DNA from: an uncultured Planctomycetales bacterium
Lineage (GTDB): Bacteria; Planctomycetota; Planctomycetia; Pirellulales; Thermoguttaceae
Direction: 5' to 3'
NCBI GenBank assembly: GCA_946541595.1
Contig: CAMNJU010000007.1
Span: 1-38,209, forward strand
DNA: 38,209 nucleotides
Part shown: positions 1 through 8,091 of the stretch, one piece after another
Layout of the letters: the number at the start of each line of letters is the position of its first letter
Numbering within the stretch: the stretch's first letter is position 1
Program-made: the position numbers and the translations under genes
The notes under the pieces: model-generated
What the model was told of the DNA's origin: nothing
The model's input: the letters and a program-made list of their open reading frames with translations, nothing else
Databases searched by the model: none

Positions 1-1796
1 CCGGCGACGCGCATTTCTTTGCGTTTGCTCGTTAGCAAAAGTTCAACCGATCTGGTCAGTCCCTTTTCGTCCTGTTTTTGGACCATTGCAAGAACGGATT
101 TTCTTATTCCCTCCGATTTATATCGCAAGAGTTCGCAGATTTGGTCGTATTCATCGGGCGTGAAACTGATATCATTTGCAATCTGCGCCGCGACGAGCTG
201 CGTATAACTCTCTTTGTCGCCGATCGCGTTGATAAGAGCGCGTCTCAATTTCGGCGTTTGGGGATTGGAAAGGAGCAATTTTACAGCGTTATAACGTTCG
301 CTTTCGGCGTCGAAATCCGGCAGCTTCTCGGCGAGTTCCTCCATAAGGGACACGTCGTCGAGGCCTCTGGCCAAAAGGGCGATGCGAATCATGAATTCAG
401 AACGCGACGTCCAGACTTTGAACCACGGAAAAAGGAAAGGATTCCACTCGTACTTTTTGCGGTCCATGCCCGCAAGAAGCCCCTTGAGAATCTCAAGATG
501 TTTTTTGGCCGTTTTAATATCAGGGAACCAGCGTTTCAAATCGAACGGTTCGGTCTTTTCACTTCTGTCGCGGTACGTCCAAGTAAATCCTGCAACCTGG
601 GAGGCGGCGGTGGAATAATCGTTCAGATAATTCGTCGTAAGGATACTTGCCGTTTCGAGTTCAAGGTCTTTTGATTCTAAGAGCGGAAAGATGATTTCCC
701 GTTCGAATTCCTTGTTCTGAACGTACAGGCTGTAGTATGCAGCGACTCGCTTTTGAACGACGCCGCCGGACGCGGCGAATTTCTTAATGACCTTAATGGC
801 GTCTTCGACCTCAACAACGCCCAAGCCCCAAAGACCCGCGAGCAGTTCGACGGCGTCGGAACCTTTGAGAAGTTCGTACGCGCTTTCCCGGTCGTCGGTT
901 ACCTGTTTGATTAATCGGAAGATTTTCTCAGACGAACGCTTAAGATGTTCCGGATCAATCATGCCGATCCAAGTTGCGGCCGCGCGCCGAACGGACGAGA
1001 AGCGGAGCAGGTTTTCTTTATCGATTACGTCAAGAATGACCCGAAACGCCGCGTGAGTTCCGCAGTCTGCGTTTTCGCAAATCGCTTGCCGGAGTCCCTC
1101 TTGAAGCCGCGCCGCTACGAGGGTATTGGCGAGGAGCTTGTGAAGCTCGGCGTCGTCGCTTTTTACGACGCCGCGAATGGCCGATTCGCTGATGGACGCA
1201 AGGTTATTGTCGCTGGTAAAAATCTGTGTCAGCGCGTCTTTTACGTCGCGATCTCCCGCGTCAAGCGCCGCGGCGATTATATCGTCGAGGCCTGAGGAGT
1301 CGCGGTCGGACATTTTGTATTCGACTAAATCCTTTGACATATTGTTGAGGAGATAGTCGGCGAGCGAACAGCCAAAGAATTGAAGTCGGTAGGCCTGAAC
1401 AAGAATAGGTCGGACGGTCGAAATGGGATCGAAGTAGCGCTTCGTTCTGACGAGACGGCGAGACCAGCCCGTCGTATAGGGGAATTGATTTATCTTTGCA
1501 AAGTATTTGTACAGGGCCTTCTCCAAGGCAGGGGCGCCGGCGCAGAAGGCGACCAAGGGGGCGTGATTTTGCTTGAAGAATTCGCGCGGAGTTTTTTTGA
1601 ATCCGTCAAAGGAGTATCTCAGTTCCTCCCAATATTTTTCCTGTTTTTTATTCCAATAGTATTCGCTAAACGATGTAAAAAGAGTATATACGTCCTTAGC
1701 GTGCTTGCCATAATGCTCAGTAAACTCTTTTCCCGGCTGGCGCGTCTTTCTGAATTTGTCGAACAATTCTTCTCTTTTCGCGTAAGACAGCGACAT
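1..1796 (-). CDS. DUF4132 (MolR/YehI-like) giant protein, second paralog, 3' end outside window
   Basis: An open frame runs from an ATG at 1796 to the window edge without a stop (598 complete codons), so only the N-terminal part is present. It is clearly paralogous to the N-terminal part of the 1690-residue protein at 2527-7599. Shared blocks include RQPGK near residue 17, NHAPLV-FCAG, NQFP followed by SRR and RTKRY, VRPILV-AYR, DNN near the first helical repeats, ARLQEGLRQAIC, RFSSVRRA-ATWIG, KKYEW-P-LFPW, and FTPEEYDQIC-LLR. Regular helical, HEAT-like repeats are suggested. The start is supported by AAGGAG just upstream and lies 12 bp after the stop of the 148-residue gene, so the two are probably co-transcribed. 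The DUF4132 core would lie beyond the window, so its presence here is inferred from the paralog. Function unknown. Confidence 0.9.
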   Translation of the reverse strand, partial: MSLSYAKREELFDKFRKTRQPGKEFTEHYGKHAKDVYTLFTSFSEYYWNKKQEKYWEELRYSFDGFKKTPREFFKQNHAPLVAFCAGAPALEKALYKYFAKINQFPYTTGWSRRLVRTKRYFDPISTVRPILVQAYRLQFFGCSLADYLLNNMSKDLVEYKMSDRDSSGLDDIIAAALDAGDRDVKDALTQIFTSDNNLASISESAIRGVVKSDDAELHKLLANTLVAARLQEGLRQAICENADCGTHAAFRVILDVIDKENLLRFSSVRRAAATWIGMIDPEHLKRSSEKIFRLIKQVTDDRESAYELLKGSDAVELLAGLWGLGVVEVEDAIKVIKKFAASGGVVQKRVAAYYSLYVQNKEFEREIIFPLLESKDLELETASILTTNYLNDYSTAASQVAGFTWTYRDRSEKTEPFDLKRWFPDIKTAKKHLEILKGLLAGMDRKKYEWNPFLFPWFKVWTSRSEFMIRIALLARGLDDVSLMEELAEKLPDFDAESERYNAVKLLLSNPQTPKLRRALINAIGDKESYTQLVAAQIANDISFTPDEYDQICELLRYKSEGIRKSVLAMVQKQDEKGLTRSVELLLTSKRKEMRVA

Positions 1797-1808
1797 TTTT
1801 GAGCTCCT

Positions 1809-2252
1809 TTACCACAAACGCCCAGTTAACATAGTCAGTTTAACGAAAGTAACCGTTTCTTCTCCAACGAGAGCGAGCGGAGATTTAATATCTTCGTAGC
1901 GCGTTCCTTCAATAAAGATTGCGACCAGCCCGTCTTCAAACGCCTGAAGGGCCGTTTCTATCGCTTCTTTTTCCGATGGAACACGGTTATTTAACGAGAA
2001 ACCGAAGACGACTTTGCCCACGCTTGCCATGTCTTCGATCTGTTCCTCGTTGTAAAGCGAGACCTGCGACAAATCGCCTTGTTCCAGTTTCTCGCTTTTT
2101 TTTCGTTTTTGTACAAAAAGTTCGCGCGTCTGCTTGACGGCGGCTATTAAGAGCTCTTCTACCGTTTTAGGCGGCTCTTTTATTTCCATAACGACCGTTT
2201 TGATTTTATTAACTTTTTTACCGGCCTGCTTTACTTGTACGTTTAGATTCAT
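1809..2252 (-). CDS. Small conserved protein between the two DUF4132 paralogs (148 aa)
   Basis: A 148-residue soluble, lysine- and glutamate-rich protein with no signal peptide or membrane segment. It opens with a beta-strand-like VQVKQAGKKV segment and ends in TFVKLTMLTGRLW. From memory, small proteins with this ending occur next to DUF4132 genes in other anaerobes, but I cannot name a family. A longer reading frame reaches a TTG at 2342, but the likely promoter (2327-2355) would start transcription downstream of that TTG, so the ATG at 2252 is preferred although no clear Shine-Dalgarno precedes it. It sits 12 bp upstream of the partial DUF4132 gene on the same strand. Its position suggests a partner or accessory of the DUF4132 proteins; this is inference. 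Confidence 0.8.
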   Translation of the reverse strand: MNLNVQVKQAGKKVNKIKTVVMEIKEPPKTVEELLIAAVKQTRELFVQKRKKSEKLEQGDLSQVSLYNEEQIEDMASVGKVVFGFSLNNRVPSEKEAIETALQAFEDGLVAIFIEGTRYEDIKSPLALVGEETVTFVKLTMLTGRLW

Positions 2253-2326
2253 GGAGGATTCTCTTTGTTCAACAACGCCGAAACCGCATGGATGGACGCA
2301 ACGTCCCTTCGTCAGTACTATAAATG

Positions 2327-2355
2327 ATTTTATTATAAGCAAAGTTAGAAGTCAA
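2327..2355 (-). promoter_or_regulatory. Sigma70-like promoter for the 148-aa gene and downstream DUF4132 paralog
   Basis: On the minus strand, TTGACT (2355-2350) is followed by a 17-bp spacer and TAAAAT (2332-2327). A start near 2320 would give a leader of about 65 nt. This separates the small gene and second paralog from the first DUF4132 gene, whose terminator lies upstream at 2455-2492. Confidence 0.55.
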
Positions 2356-2417
2356 CGAAAAGGTTCTTTTCTTAGGTATTATTGTTGTTTAGAAATATCT
2401 TTTTGGCGCTTTTAACG

Positions 2418-2451
2418 GCGGTATGAAAAAAATGATTATTTTGCATACCGC
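2418..2451. repeat. 8-bp inverted repeat between the terminator and the promoter
   Basis: GCGGTATG at 2418-2425 is perfectly complementary to CATACCGC at 2444-2451, with an AT-rich 18-nt centre. It lies between the terminator of the first DUF4132 gene and the promoter of the small gene. It could be an operator or a second hairpin; nothing decides between them. Confidence 0.4.
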
Positions 2452-2454
2452 GCC

Positions 2455-2492
2455 AAAAAAGCTTGCCTCTTCACGCGCGAAGAGACAAGCTT
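2455..2492 (-). terminator. Rho-independent terminator of the first DUF4132 gene
   Basis: On the minus strand, AAGCTTGTCTCTTC pairs with GAAGAGGCAAGCTT (14-bp stem, one mismatch or wobble) around a 6-nt loop and runs into T6. It lies about 35 bp beyond the DUF4132 stop codon at 2527. Confidence 0.85.
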
Positions 2493-2526
2493 TCTGCCAA
2501 ATGAACCGGTTTCGAACGGGCCCCGG

Positions 2527-5500
2527 TTACTTCATTTGTTCCAAGATGAACGGGTCTTTGATCTTTTCATCCTGCGCAAAGAGCAAAATCTTTGCGACAA
2601 CCTCCGCCGTCTTTGGATCTTCGTCGAGGAAGGGCAGAAAGACGGGGCCGCGGCTCTGCGAGTGGACCGGAAGAACGTTGATTTGGTGTACGCCGGTCAT
2701 GTGAACGACTCCGCTGCCAAGGTGAACGGTATATTCACCGTGAGTTCCCTTGATAAACGCGTGCGATTTCTTCAGCGTTACATTCTTTAAACCGAAGAGC
2801 TCCAAGTTGTACTGAACGATCACCTGACGCATTTCGATTGTTGAATGGCTTGTTTCGGGATCGACGCTTCCCGCATGGGCGACGCTTACGGCTAGATCGA
2901 CGTCGCGCATCGCTTCTGAGTAGACGACGTCGGGCACATCCGCAATAGCGAGGTCCGACCACGTTTTGCGGTCGGAGAACTGCACGTATTCCAAGGTCGG
3001 CGGCTCTATTTCCGACGGGGAGAACCAGTCGGCGAGCGCCCAAAGCGTTACGACGATATCGTTTTTATAAAGAATCTTTTGAAGTCCGCCGTAGGGATCG
3101 GCGATCCACCGCCGCCCTTTAAGCATGGCGACCGTTTTGGCGGGCTGAATCTGATTTCCCGCGAACATCCGCGTTTTCTTATCCGAGAGTTCCTCTTGGA
3201 GCTTAGTATAGAGTTCGCGAAATACCTGTCTGAACGGCTGCTTGGTTCCGTCTTTCTGCTGGCGTTCGAAAAAGAACCGCTGCCATTTGGGCCACGTTTT
3301 CGACTTGTACATATCGACCGGATGCGCGATGCGAACGGTCGTTCCGGATTTGAAATCGCCCAGCAGTCCGCACTCGCCCGTTTGTGAGTTCACAAAGACG
3401 AGGTTTTCAATAATCGGTTTAACGACGGGATTTGCGAGAAGCGTAGAAAGTTCGTCGACGCCGTAAGGATCGCAGTCTTCCATAGCGAGCTCAAACATTC
3501 GAACCGTTCGACGGTATTGTTCTTTGAACTCGTTTGCCGCGTCTTTGACTTCCAAGTAATACGGGTCTTTTTTAAACGCCGTAGGAATTGATTTTAAAGA
3601 GACTCCTTTCTTTCTGACTTCAACGGCGGGCGCTCCCTTTTCCGAGACGGCGATTCGTACTTCCGGATCTGTTTCGCCGCCGAGTCGAGCCCAATCAAAG
3701 TATTTCTGGAACGATTCCGCCAGCGCGTTTTCCATCTTGAGAACCAGTCGCGTTATGTCGGTAAATCCGACTCTTGTCGCGAGATTGCGCAGCGCCATAT
3801 CGCAGGCGATTCCTTCGCTTGTTCTGCGCTGGGCGCCAAACTTTCGGCTTTCTTTGCGAAAGTTCTGTATAAACGTATACCGACGAAGCAGATCGGCGTC
3901 GTCTTTGAGCGGGACGAGCGGATAGCTCATGAGAAGATCCTGATTTCGTTTTGCGGCAATTTGAGTTTCCAGATCCGCAGCGGAGACTTTTCCGAGAGCC
4001 GCGTCTGCGTATTTTCGCGCCCGTGTGTGTCTTGCGCCCGTGGTTATGTATTTTGCCGCGTCATAGAGAATCTTGAATTTCTTCTCCCCCAAAGTCTTAT
4101 ACGCTTCTTCAAACCACTTGATATCAAACGCGCCGTGCTGGAGCTCTTCTTTATCAAGTGGGGTAAAACGCGCGATCTCCGCGTACTTTTTCTCGTCGGT
4201 TGAATATTCGTCGTCCATATGGGCGATGAAATAATACGCGCCGTTTTTCAAGCCAGTGAAGTGAAGGTATTCTTCAATGAAATCAAGCCATTGCGGCGCG
4301 GTCATGCCGATTTCGACAAGACGCTTTTCCGATATCTTCAGCTTTTTAAGCGCTTTGGCAAAATCTTCCGCCGTTTCGCTCGGAAGGGGGTAACTTACGC
4401 TTATAAGATGACTGAGATAGCCCGCGCGCGATCCGCTTCTGCGGCTGTAACCGCGTTGGATCGTTTCATTGCCAAACGCGACAAGCAATTCGACGAAGCG
4501 GGGAATTCCGGGCAAAAAACCTTTGCCGATTGACGGTATGGATTCGGAATAGGGGGTGGGAGCGTCGCCCCTCTTGCATTCCGCTTTGACGACAAGGTCT
4601 ATGATTCGGTCGATAATATGATATGTTTGTTCACGCAGCTTTTCGTCTTTGTCAAGTCCGGAAAAACAGGCGAATCGCGGATCACGCTCTCTGAATAGTT
4701 CGTCCAAACGTTCTGTTAAACCGGTAGGCTCTAGAATCAGTTTGTAAGTTTGTTCAAGAGAGGTTTTGCCGCTGTAATAAGCGCGGCAATAGGCGAGGGC
4801 GTTTAGGGAATACTGAGTATCGAGCGGGCTAAACGTTTCCTTAGACTCCAAGATTGGCTTGCGACGGTATCGGTCGTCAAGATTCAGCATGAGGTCATAT
4901 TCTTTCTCAAAGGTTGTCTGATCGACGATTCGGTCTCTTAACGGTTCTAGCGAATCGGCGATAAGCGGAACGCGAAAGGGGGAAACGATCGACGCGTCGC
5001 TAAAACTCCAAGGACTTTTTTCTTTTACCACAATTGAGTTTAGTTCTTTGGGCGCTTTTACGCAGAGATAAGCGGCGACCTTTTGCGCTATTTCATGCGC
5101 ATAATCCCTGCTGTAATAAATGTGCTCGAGCGCGCGTACTATTCCATTAAAAATGCCGAAACTCGTGCAAAGGAGGTTAGGCTTGTTTTTCTTTCCAGAG
5201 TACCGATACGATTTGAAACTCATGTCGACGACCGCAGCTCCAAAAATCTCACGACAGCTTTTACAGACTTGTTGAGAAAGCGCGGCTATAGCTTTTTTAT
5301 CAGAAGAGTTATAATCGGTCTCAAAGTCGTCGATATCTAATGAAAACATAGAAGCTTTCATTGCGTAAAGCTCTTCCAAACCGCGTACGTTTTCCTCATA
5401 GAAATTTTTCCATACGTCGACGAGAGGAGTCTGTTCTTCAACAGAGTCGCTTCGGCTGACGGGTTCGAGATAATCTAAATTGCCCAAAACGACCGTTTCG

Positions 5501-7599
5501 CCGCTAACTGTCCGATATTCATAATCTTTGTGCGCGTCGATTACCTCTTGAAGGCGGTTGAAGAGTTCCTTAAGTCTTTCCTCAGAGACGCGGAAGATCG
5601 GGTAATCCGAAGGCGAGCAAGTAATTTTCGGGAAATCGACCGTCACGTTTTCGCCAAACAGCCGGTCGTCTTCCGAACTATCAGGGGCGTCGACAGACTC
5701 CTTAGAAGAGGCGACAGGCCCAAGTTCTTCGAGAATCGCCTTTTCCCGTTCCGACAGATTGGCGATCTCAGAAGCCAGTTTTATGCCAACGGCAAAAGCC
5801 GGATTATCCTTTTGTTCCTTTGCGAGTTCTTTGAGAATATCAAAACCGCCTATTCTCACTTCTTCTTTTTTGCTTGCGAACAGAGTCCGGAACGATCGCG
5901 CGAGGCCGTCCGCGTCCTGTTTCTTCAGCAGGCCAATGGCGTTTAGGCGGAGTTCGGGCGTTTTAAATCGCAACAGGTCGCATATTTGATCGTATTCTTC
6001 GGGCGTGAAAGCGACTTTCTGAGCAATTTCAAACGCTTTGTTCCGCGCATACTTTTCCTTACCCCCAACTGCGGCGATGAGCGCGCGTCTCTGTCTGGCC
6101 GTCTTAACGTCGGAAAAACATATCTTTATAGCCTCTTCACGTTGATAATCTTCGAACGCGGTAAGATTATCCGCAAGTTCGTCCAGCGTTTCCGTATCGT
6201 TTAAGAATTTTGCCAATAAGGCGATACGAATCAAGACGTCCGACCGGGAAATCCCGCCTTTGTACCAAGGAAAAAGAAGGGGCTTCCATTCGTATTTCTT
6301 CTTTGGCATACGTTCCAGCAGCGCGCGGAGACACGCCATGTGTTTTACAGCCGTTTCTCTGTCGACGCCGTCGAGCGAAACGTCGTAGTTCCAACTCGCG
6401 AGATAGTGCAGCATAAAGACTGCCGCTACCTGTGGGGCAAGGTCTTTCGATTCGATTAAACGGTCAAGAAAACGGCGTTGCAGCTTCTTTGCGTAGGAAC
6501 GGTTATTAAAGAACGCGCCTTGATAAATGCATTTGCCGTAGTATCCCGCGACCATCTTTTGAATATCGTTTCCGCTATTCGCGAAGCGCGTTCCTTCCGT
6601 GATGGCGTCGTCAATTTCAGTGACGCCAAGCCCCCAAAGGCCGACTAAAATTTCAATAGCGTCAGTCCCTTCAATGAGTTCGTATGCGGAATTGCGATCA
6701 TTGAGGACTTGCGTCATGAGTTTGAAAATCTTGCTTATTGAACGTTCCGGATCTTCGGCGTTGATTGCCCCGATCCAAGTAGCGATCGCTCTGCGCACCG
6801 ACGAAAAACGCGTTAGGTTCTGTTTCGCGATCGCGTTAACGACGGTTTGAAACGCTTCCGCCGTCCCCAAGTCGACTCTTTCGCAAATTGCCTGACGAAG
6901 CCCCTCCTGCAGCCGCGCCCCAATCAGTATATTGGCGAGCATTTCATGAAGTTCTTTGTCGTTGCTTTTGACGACGCCCAAGATCATATAAATTTCGATA
7001 AACGCGACGTTATTGTCGCCGGTGAAAATTTGTTTGAGCGCGTTTTTGACTTCAGGATCGCCCGCGTTTAGACGTGCGGCAACGAGGTCGGCCACGGCTT
7101 CAGACGGCCTCATGTTCTTCTTTAATTCGACGAGTTCCTCCGGCATATCGTTTAGGAGATATTTACTAAGTGGAACCCCAAATATCTGCATTCTGTACGC
7201 CTCGACTAGAATGGGACGCACGCGATTATAGCAGTCGACGTACCGCTTCGTTCGCATCGTTCGGCGCGAATAACCGTCTGTAAAGGGAAACTGATTGAGC
7301 TTGGAAAAGTAGGCGTAGAGAATTTCAGCTTCTGCAGGACTGCCCGCGCAAAATTCGACCAAAGGCGCGTGATTCTTTTTCAGAAATGCGCCCGGATCGA
7401 CTTCTTCCATGGATTGGTAGAATTCTTCGTCTACTTTTTTTTCGACTTTGTTCAATTCGTCGAGGCGCCTTTCAGTAAACAGTTTATAAACGGCGTCGCT
7501 ATTGTCGCCGTAAAGTTTTTTAAAGGCTTTGCCGGGCTGGCGACTTTTGACAAATTTTTCAAGGAGCGTTTGTTCTGAATTATTATCTTTGCTTGCCAT
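2527..7599 (-). CDS. DUF4132 domain-containing giant protein (MolR/YehI-like), first paralog
   Basis: A 1690-residue soluble protein without signal peptide. The N-terminal ~650 residues look like helical HEAT-type repeats (blocks such as ARLQEGLRQAIC and RFSSVRRAIATWIG). The DUF4132 core is placed around residues 1380-1470 (RR-containing stretch ending in NPVVKPIIENLVF). The C-terminus carries the family's closing region with HLGSGVVH, FLPFLDEDPKTAE and a final KIKDPFILEQ. The family includes E. coli YehI and MolR, whose molecular activity is not established; in E. coli yehI lies near a MoxR-type ATPase, a VWA protein and a SWIM protein. None of those partners is in this window. The start at 7599 is chosen because GAGGAA lies 8 nt upstream; the longer TTG start at 7614 overlaps that ribosome binding site. 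Transcribed divergently from the UvrA-like gene. Confidence 0.9.
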   Translation of the reverse strand: MASKDNNSEQTLLEKFVKSRQPGKAFKKLYGDNSDAVYKLFTERRLDELNKVEKKVDEEFYQSMEEVDPGAFLKKNHAPLVEFCAGSPAEAEILYAYFSKLNQFPFTDGYSRRTMRTKRYVDCYNRVRPILVEAYRMQIFGVPLSKYLLNDMPEELVELKKNMRPSEAVADLVAARLNAGDPEVKNALKQIFTGDNNVAFIEIYMILGVVKSNDKELHEMLANILIGARLQEGLRQAICERVDLGTAEAFQTVVNAIAKQNLTRFSSVRRAIATWIGAINAEDPERSISKIFKLMTQVLNDRNSAYELIEGTDAIEILVGLWGLGVTEIDDAITEGTRFANSGNDIQKMVAGYYGKCIYQGAFFNNRSYAKKLQRRFLDRLIESKDLAPQVAAVFMLHYLASWNYDVSLDGVDRETAVKHMACLRALLERMPKKKYEWKPLLFPWYKGGISRSDVLIRIALLAKFLNDTETLDELADNLTAFEDYQREEAIKICFSDVKTARQRRALIAAVGGKEKYARNKAFEIAQKVAFTPEEYDQICDLLRFKTPELRLNAIGLLKKQDADGLARSFRTLFASKKEEVRIGGFDILKELAKEQKDNPAFAVGIKLASEIANLSEREKAILEELGPVASSKESVDAPDSSEDDRLFGENVTVDFPKITCSPSDYPIFRVSEERLKELFNRLQEVIDAHKDYEYRTVSGETVVLGNLDYLEPVSRSDSVEEQTPLVDVWKNFYEENVRGLEELYAMKASMFSLDIDDFETDYNSSDKKAIAALSQQVCKSCREIFGAAVVDMSFKSYRYSGKKNKPNLLCTSFGIFNGIVRALEHIYYSRDYAHEIAQKVAAYLCVKAPKELNSIVVKEKSPWSFSDASIVSPFRVPLIADSLEPLRDRIVDQTTFEKEYDLMLNLDDRYRRKPILESKETFSPLDTQYSLNALAYCRAYYSGKTSLEQTYKLILEPTGLTERLDELFRERDPRFACFSGLDKDEKLREQTYHIIDRIIDLVVKAECKRGDAPTPYSESIPSIGKGFLPGIPRFVELLVAFGNETIQRGYSRRSGSRAGYLSHLISVSYPLPSETAEDFAKALKKLKISEKRLVEIGMTAPQWLDFIEEYLHFTGLKNGAYYFIAHMDDEYSTDEKKYAEIARFTPLDKEELQHGAFDIKWFEEAYKTLGEKKFKILYDAAKYITTGARHTRARKYADAALGKVSAADLETQIAAKRNQDLLMSYPLVPLKDDADLLRRYTFIQNFRKESRKFGAQRRTSEGIACDMALRNLATRVGFTDITRLVLKMENALAESFQKYFDWARLGGETDPEVRIAVSEKGAPAVEVRKKGVSLKSIPTAFKKDPYYLEVKDAANEFKEQYRRTVRMFELAMEDCDPYGVDELSTLLANPVVKPIIENLVFVNSQTGECGLLGDFKSGTTVRIAHPVDMYKSKTWPKWQRFFFERQQKDGTKQPFRQVFRELYTKLQEELSDKKTRMFAGNQIQPAKTVAMLKGRRWIADPYGGLQKILYKNDIVVTLWALADWFSPSEIEPPTLEYVQFSDRKTWSDLAIADVPDVVYSEAMRDVDLAVSVAHAGSVDPETSHSTIEMRQVIVQYNLELFGLKNVTLKKSHAFIKGTHGEYTVHLGSGVVHMTGVHQINVLPVHSQSRGPVFLPFLDEDPKTAEVVAKILLFAQDEKIKDPFILEQMK

Positions 7600-7732
7600 G
7601 GTATTATTCCTCAAAAGACGACTCCGGAATTGGAAACGCCGTCCAAACTCTATCGTTAGGAGCGTTATACGTTTGAATCTTTTATCTCATGCGACGGGGG
7701 TCTTACAAAGCTATTACGCAAATCGTTCAGTA

Positions 7733-7748
7733 GTCTTGCAAGCAAGAC
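7733..7748. promoter_or_regulatory. Perfect 7-bp inverted repeat in the DUF4132 leader (candidate operator)
   Basis: GTCTTGC-AA-GCAAGAC is a perfect palindrome. It falls about 17-32 nt downstream of the start predicted for the promoter at 7772-7800, where a bound repressor could block transcription. No cognate regulator is identified. Confidence 0.4.
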
Positions 7749-7771
7749 AATTGAGAATCGATCTGTTCACA

Positions 7772-7800
7772 ATGATATTCAGACTTTCGACAGGAATCAA
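7772..7800 (-). promoter_or_regulatory. Sigma70-like promoter for the first DUF4132 gene
   Basis: On the minus strand, TTGATT (7800-7795), a 17-bp spacer and TATCAT (7777-7772). The predicted leader to the ATG at 7599 is about 165 nt and contains the inverted repeat at 7733-7748. Confidence 0.45.
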
Positions 7801-7842
7801 GCGGTTTTATAGACAACATAGCATAACTTTTTTCTGGGTATT

Positions 7843-7983
7843 TAAAGATTGTATAATTTGTTCGTTTGGATTATCGGTTGGTTTCTGCAAGGGACTGTGG
7901 TAGGAACGCGGACGTCGGCGCTATAAGAGTCTTTCTTAACGATTACGTATTGTCGGTTTTCTAAAGATGGTACAATATGTCCG
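7843..7983 (+). promoter_or_regulatory. Two copies of a 22-bp promoter-like direct repeat upstream of the UvrA-like gene
   Basis: Copies at 7843-7864 and 7962-7983 match at 18 of 22 positions (consensus TAAAGATKGTAYAATWTGTYCG). Each contains a -10-like hexamer, TATAAT at 7852-7857 and TACAAT at 7971-7976. The second copy has TTGTCG 15 bp upstream. They may be tandem promoters or a duplicated regulator site. The rest of the 7600-8091 intergenic region shows no gene. Confidence 0.45.
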
Positions 7984-8091
7984 AAGGAAGGGAAGAGGAA
8001 CGGTACGGTTCGGAAGAGAAAAGCCGCCAGCCTCTTATGTATTGAGCTTTTTTATGCGTCGATATTCGGCGCGCGAGTATTAGAGGTTCAA

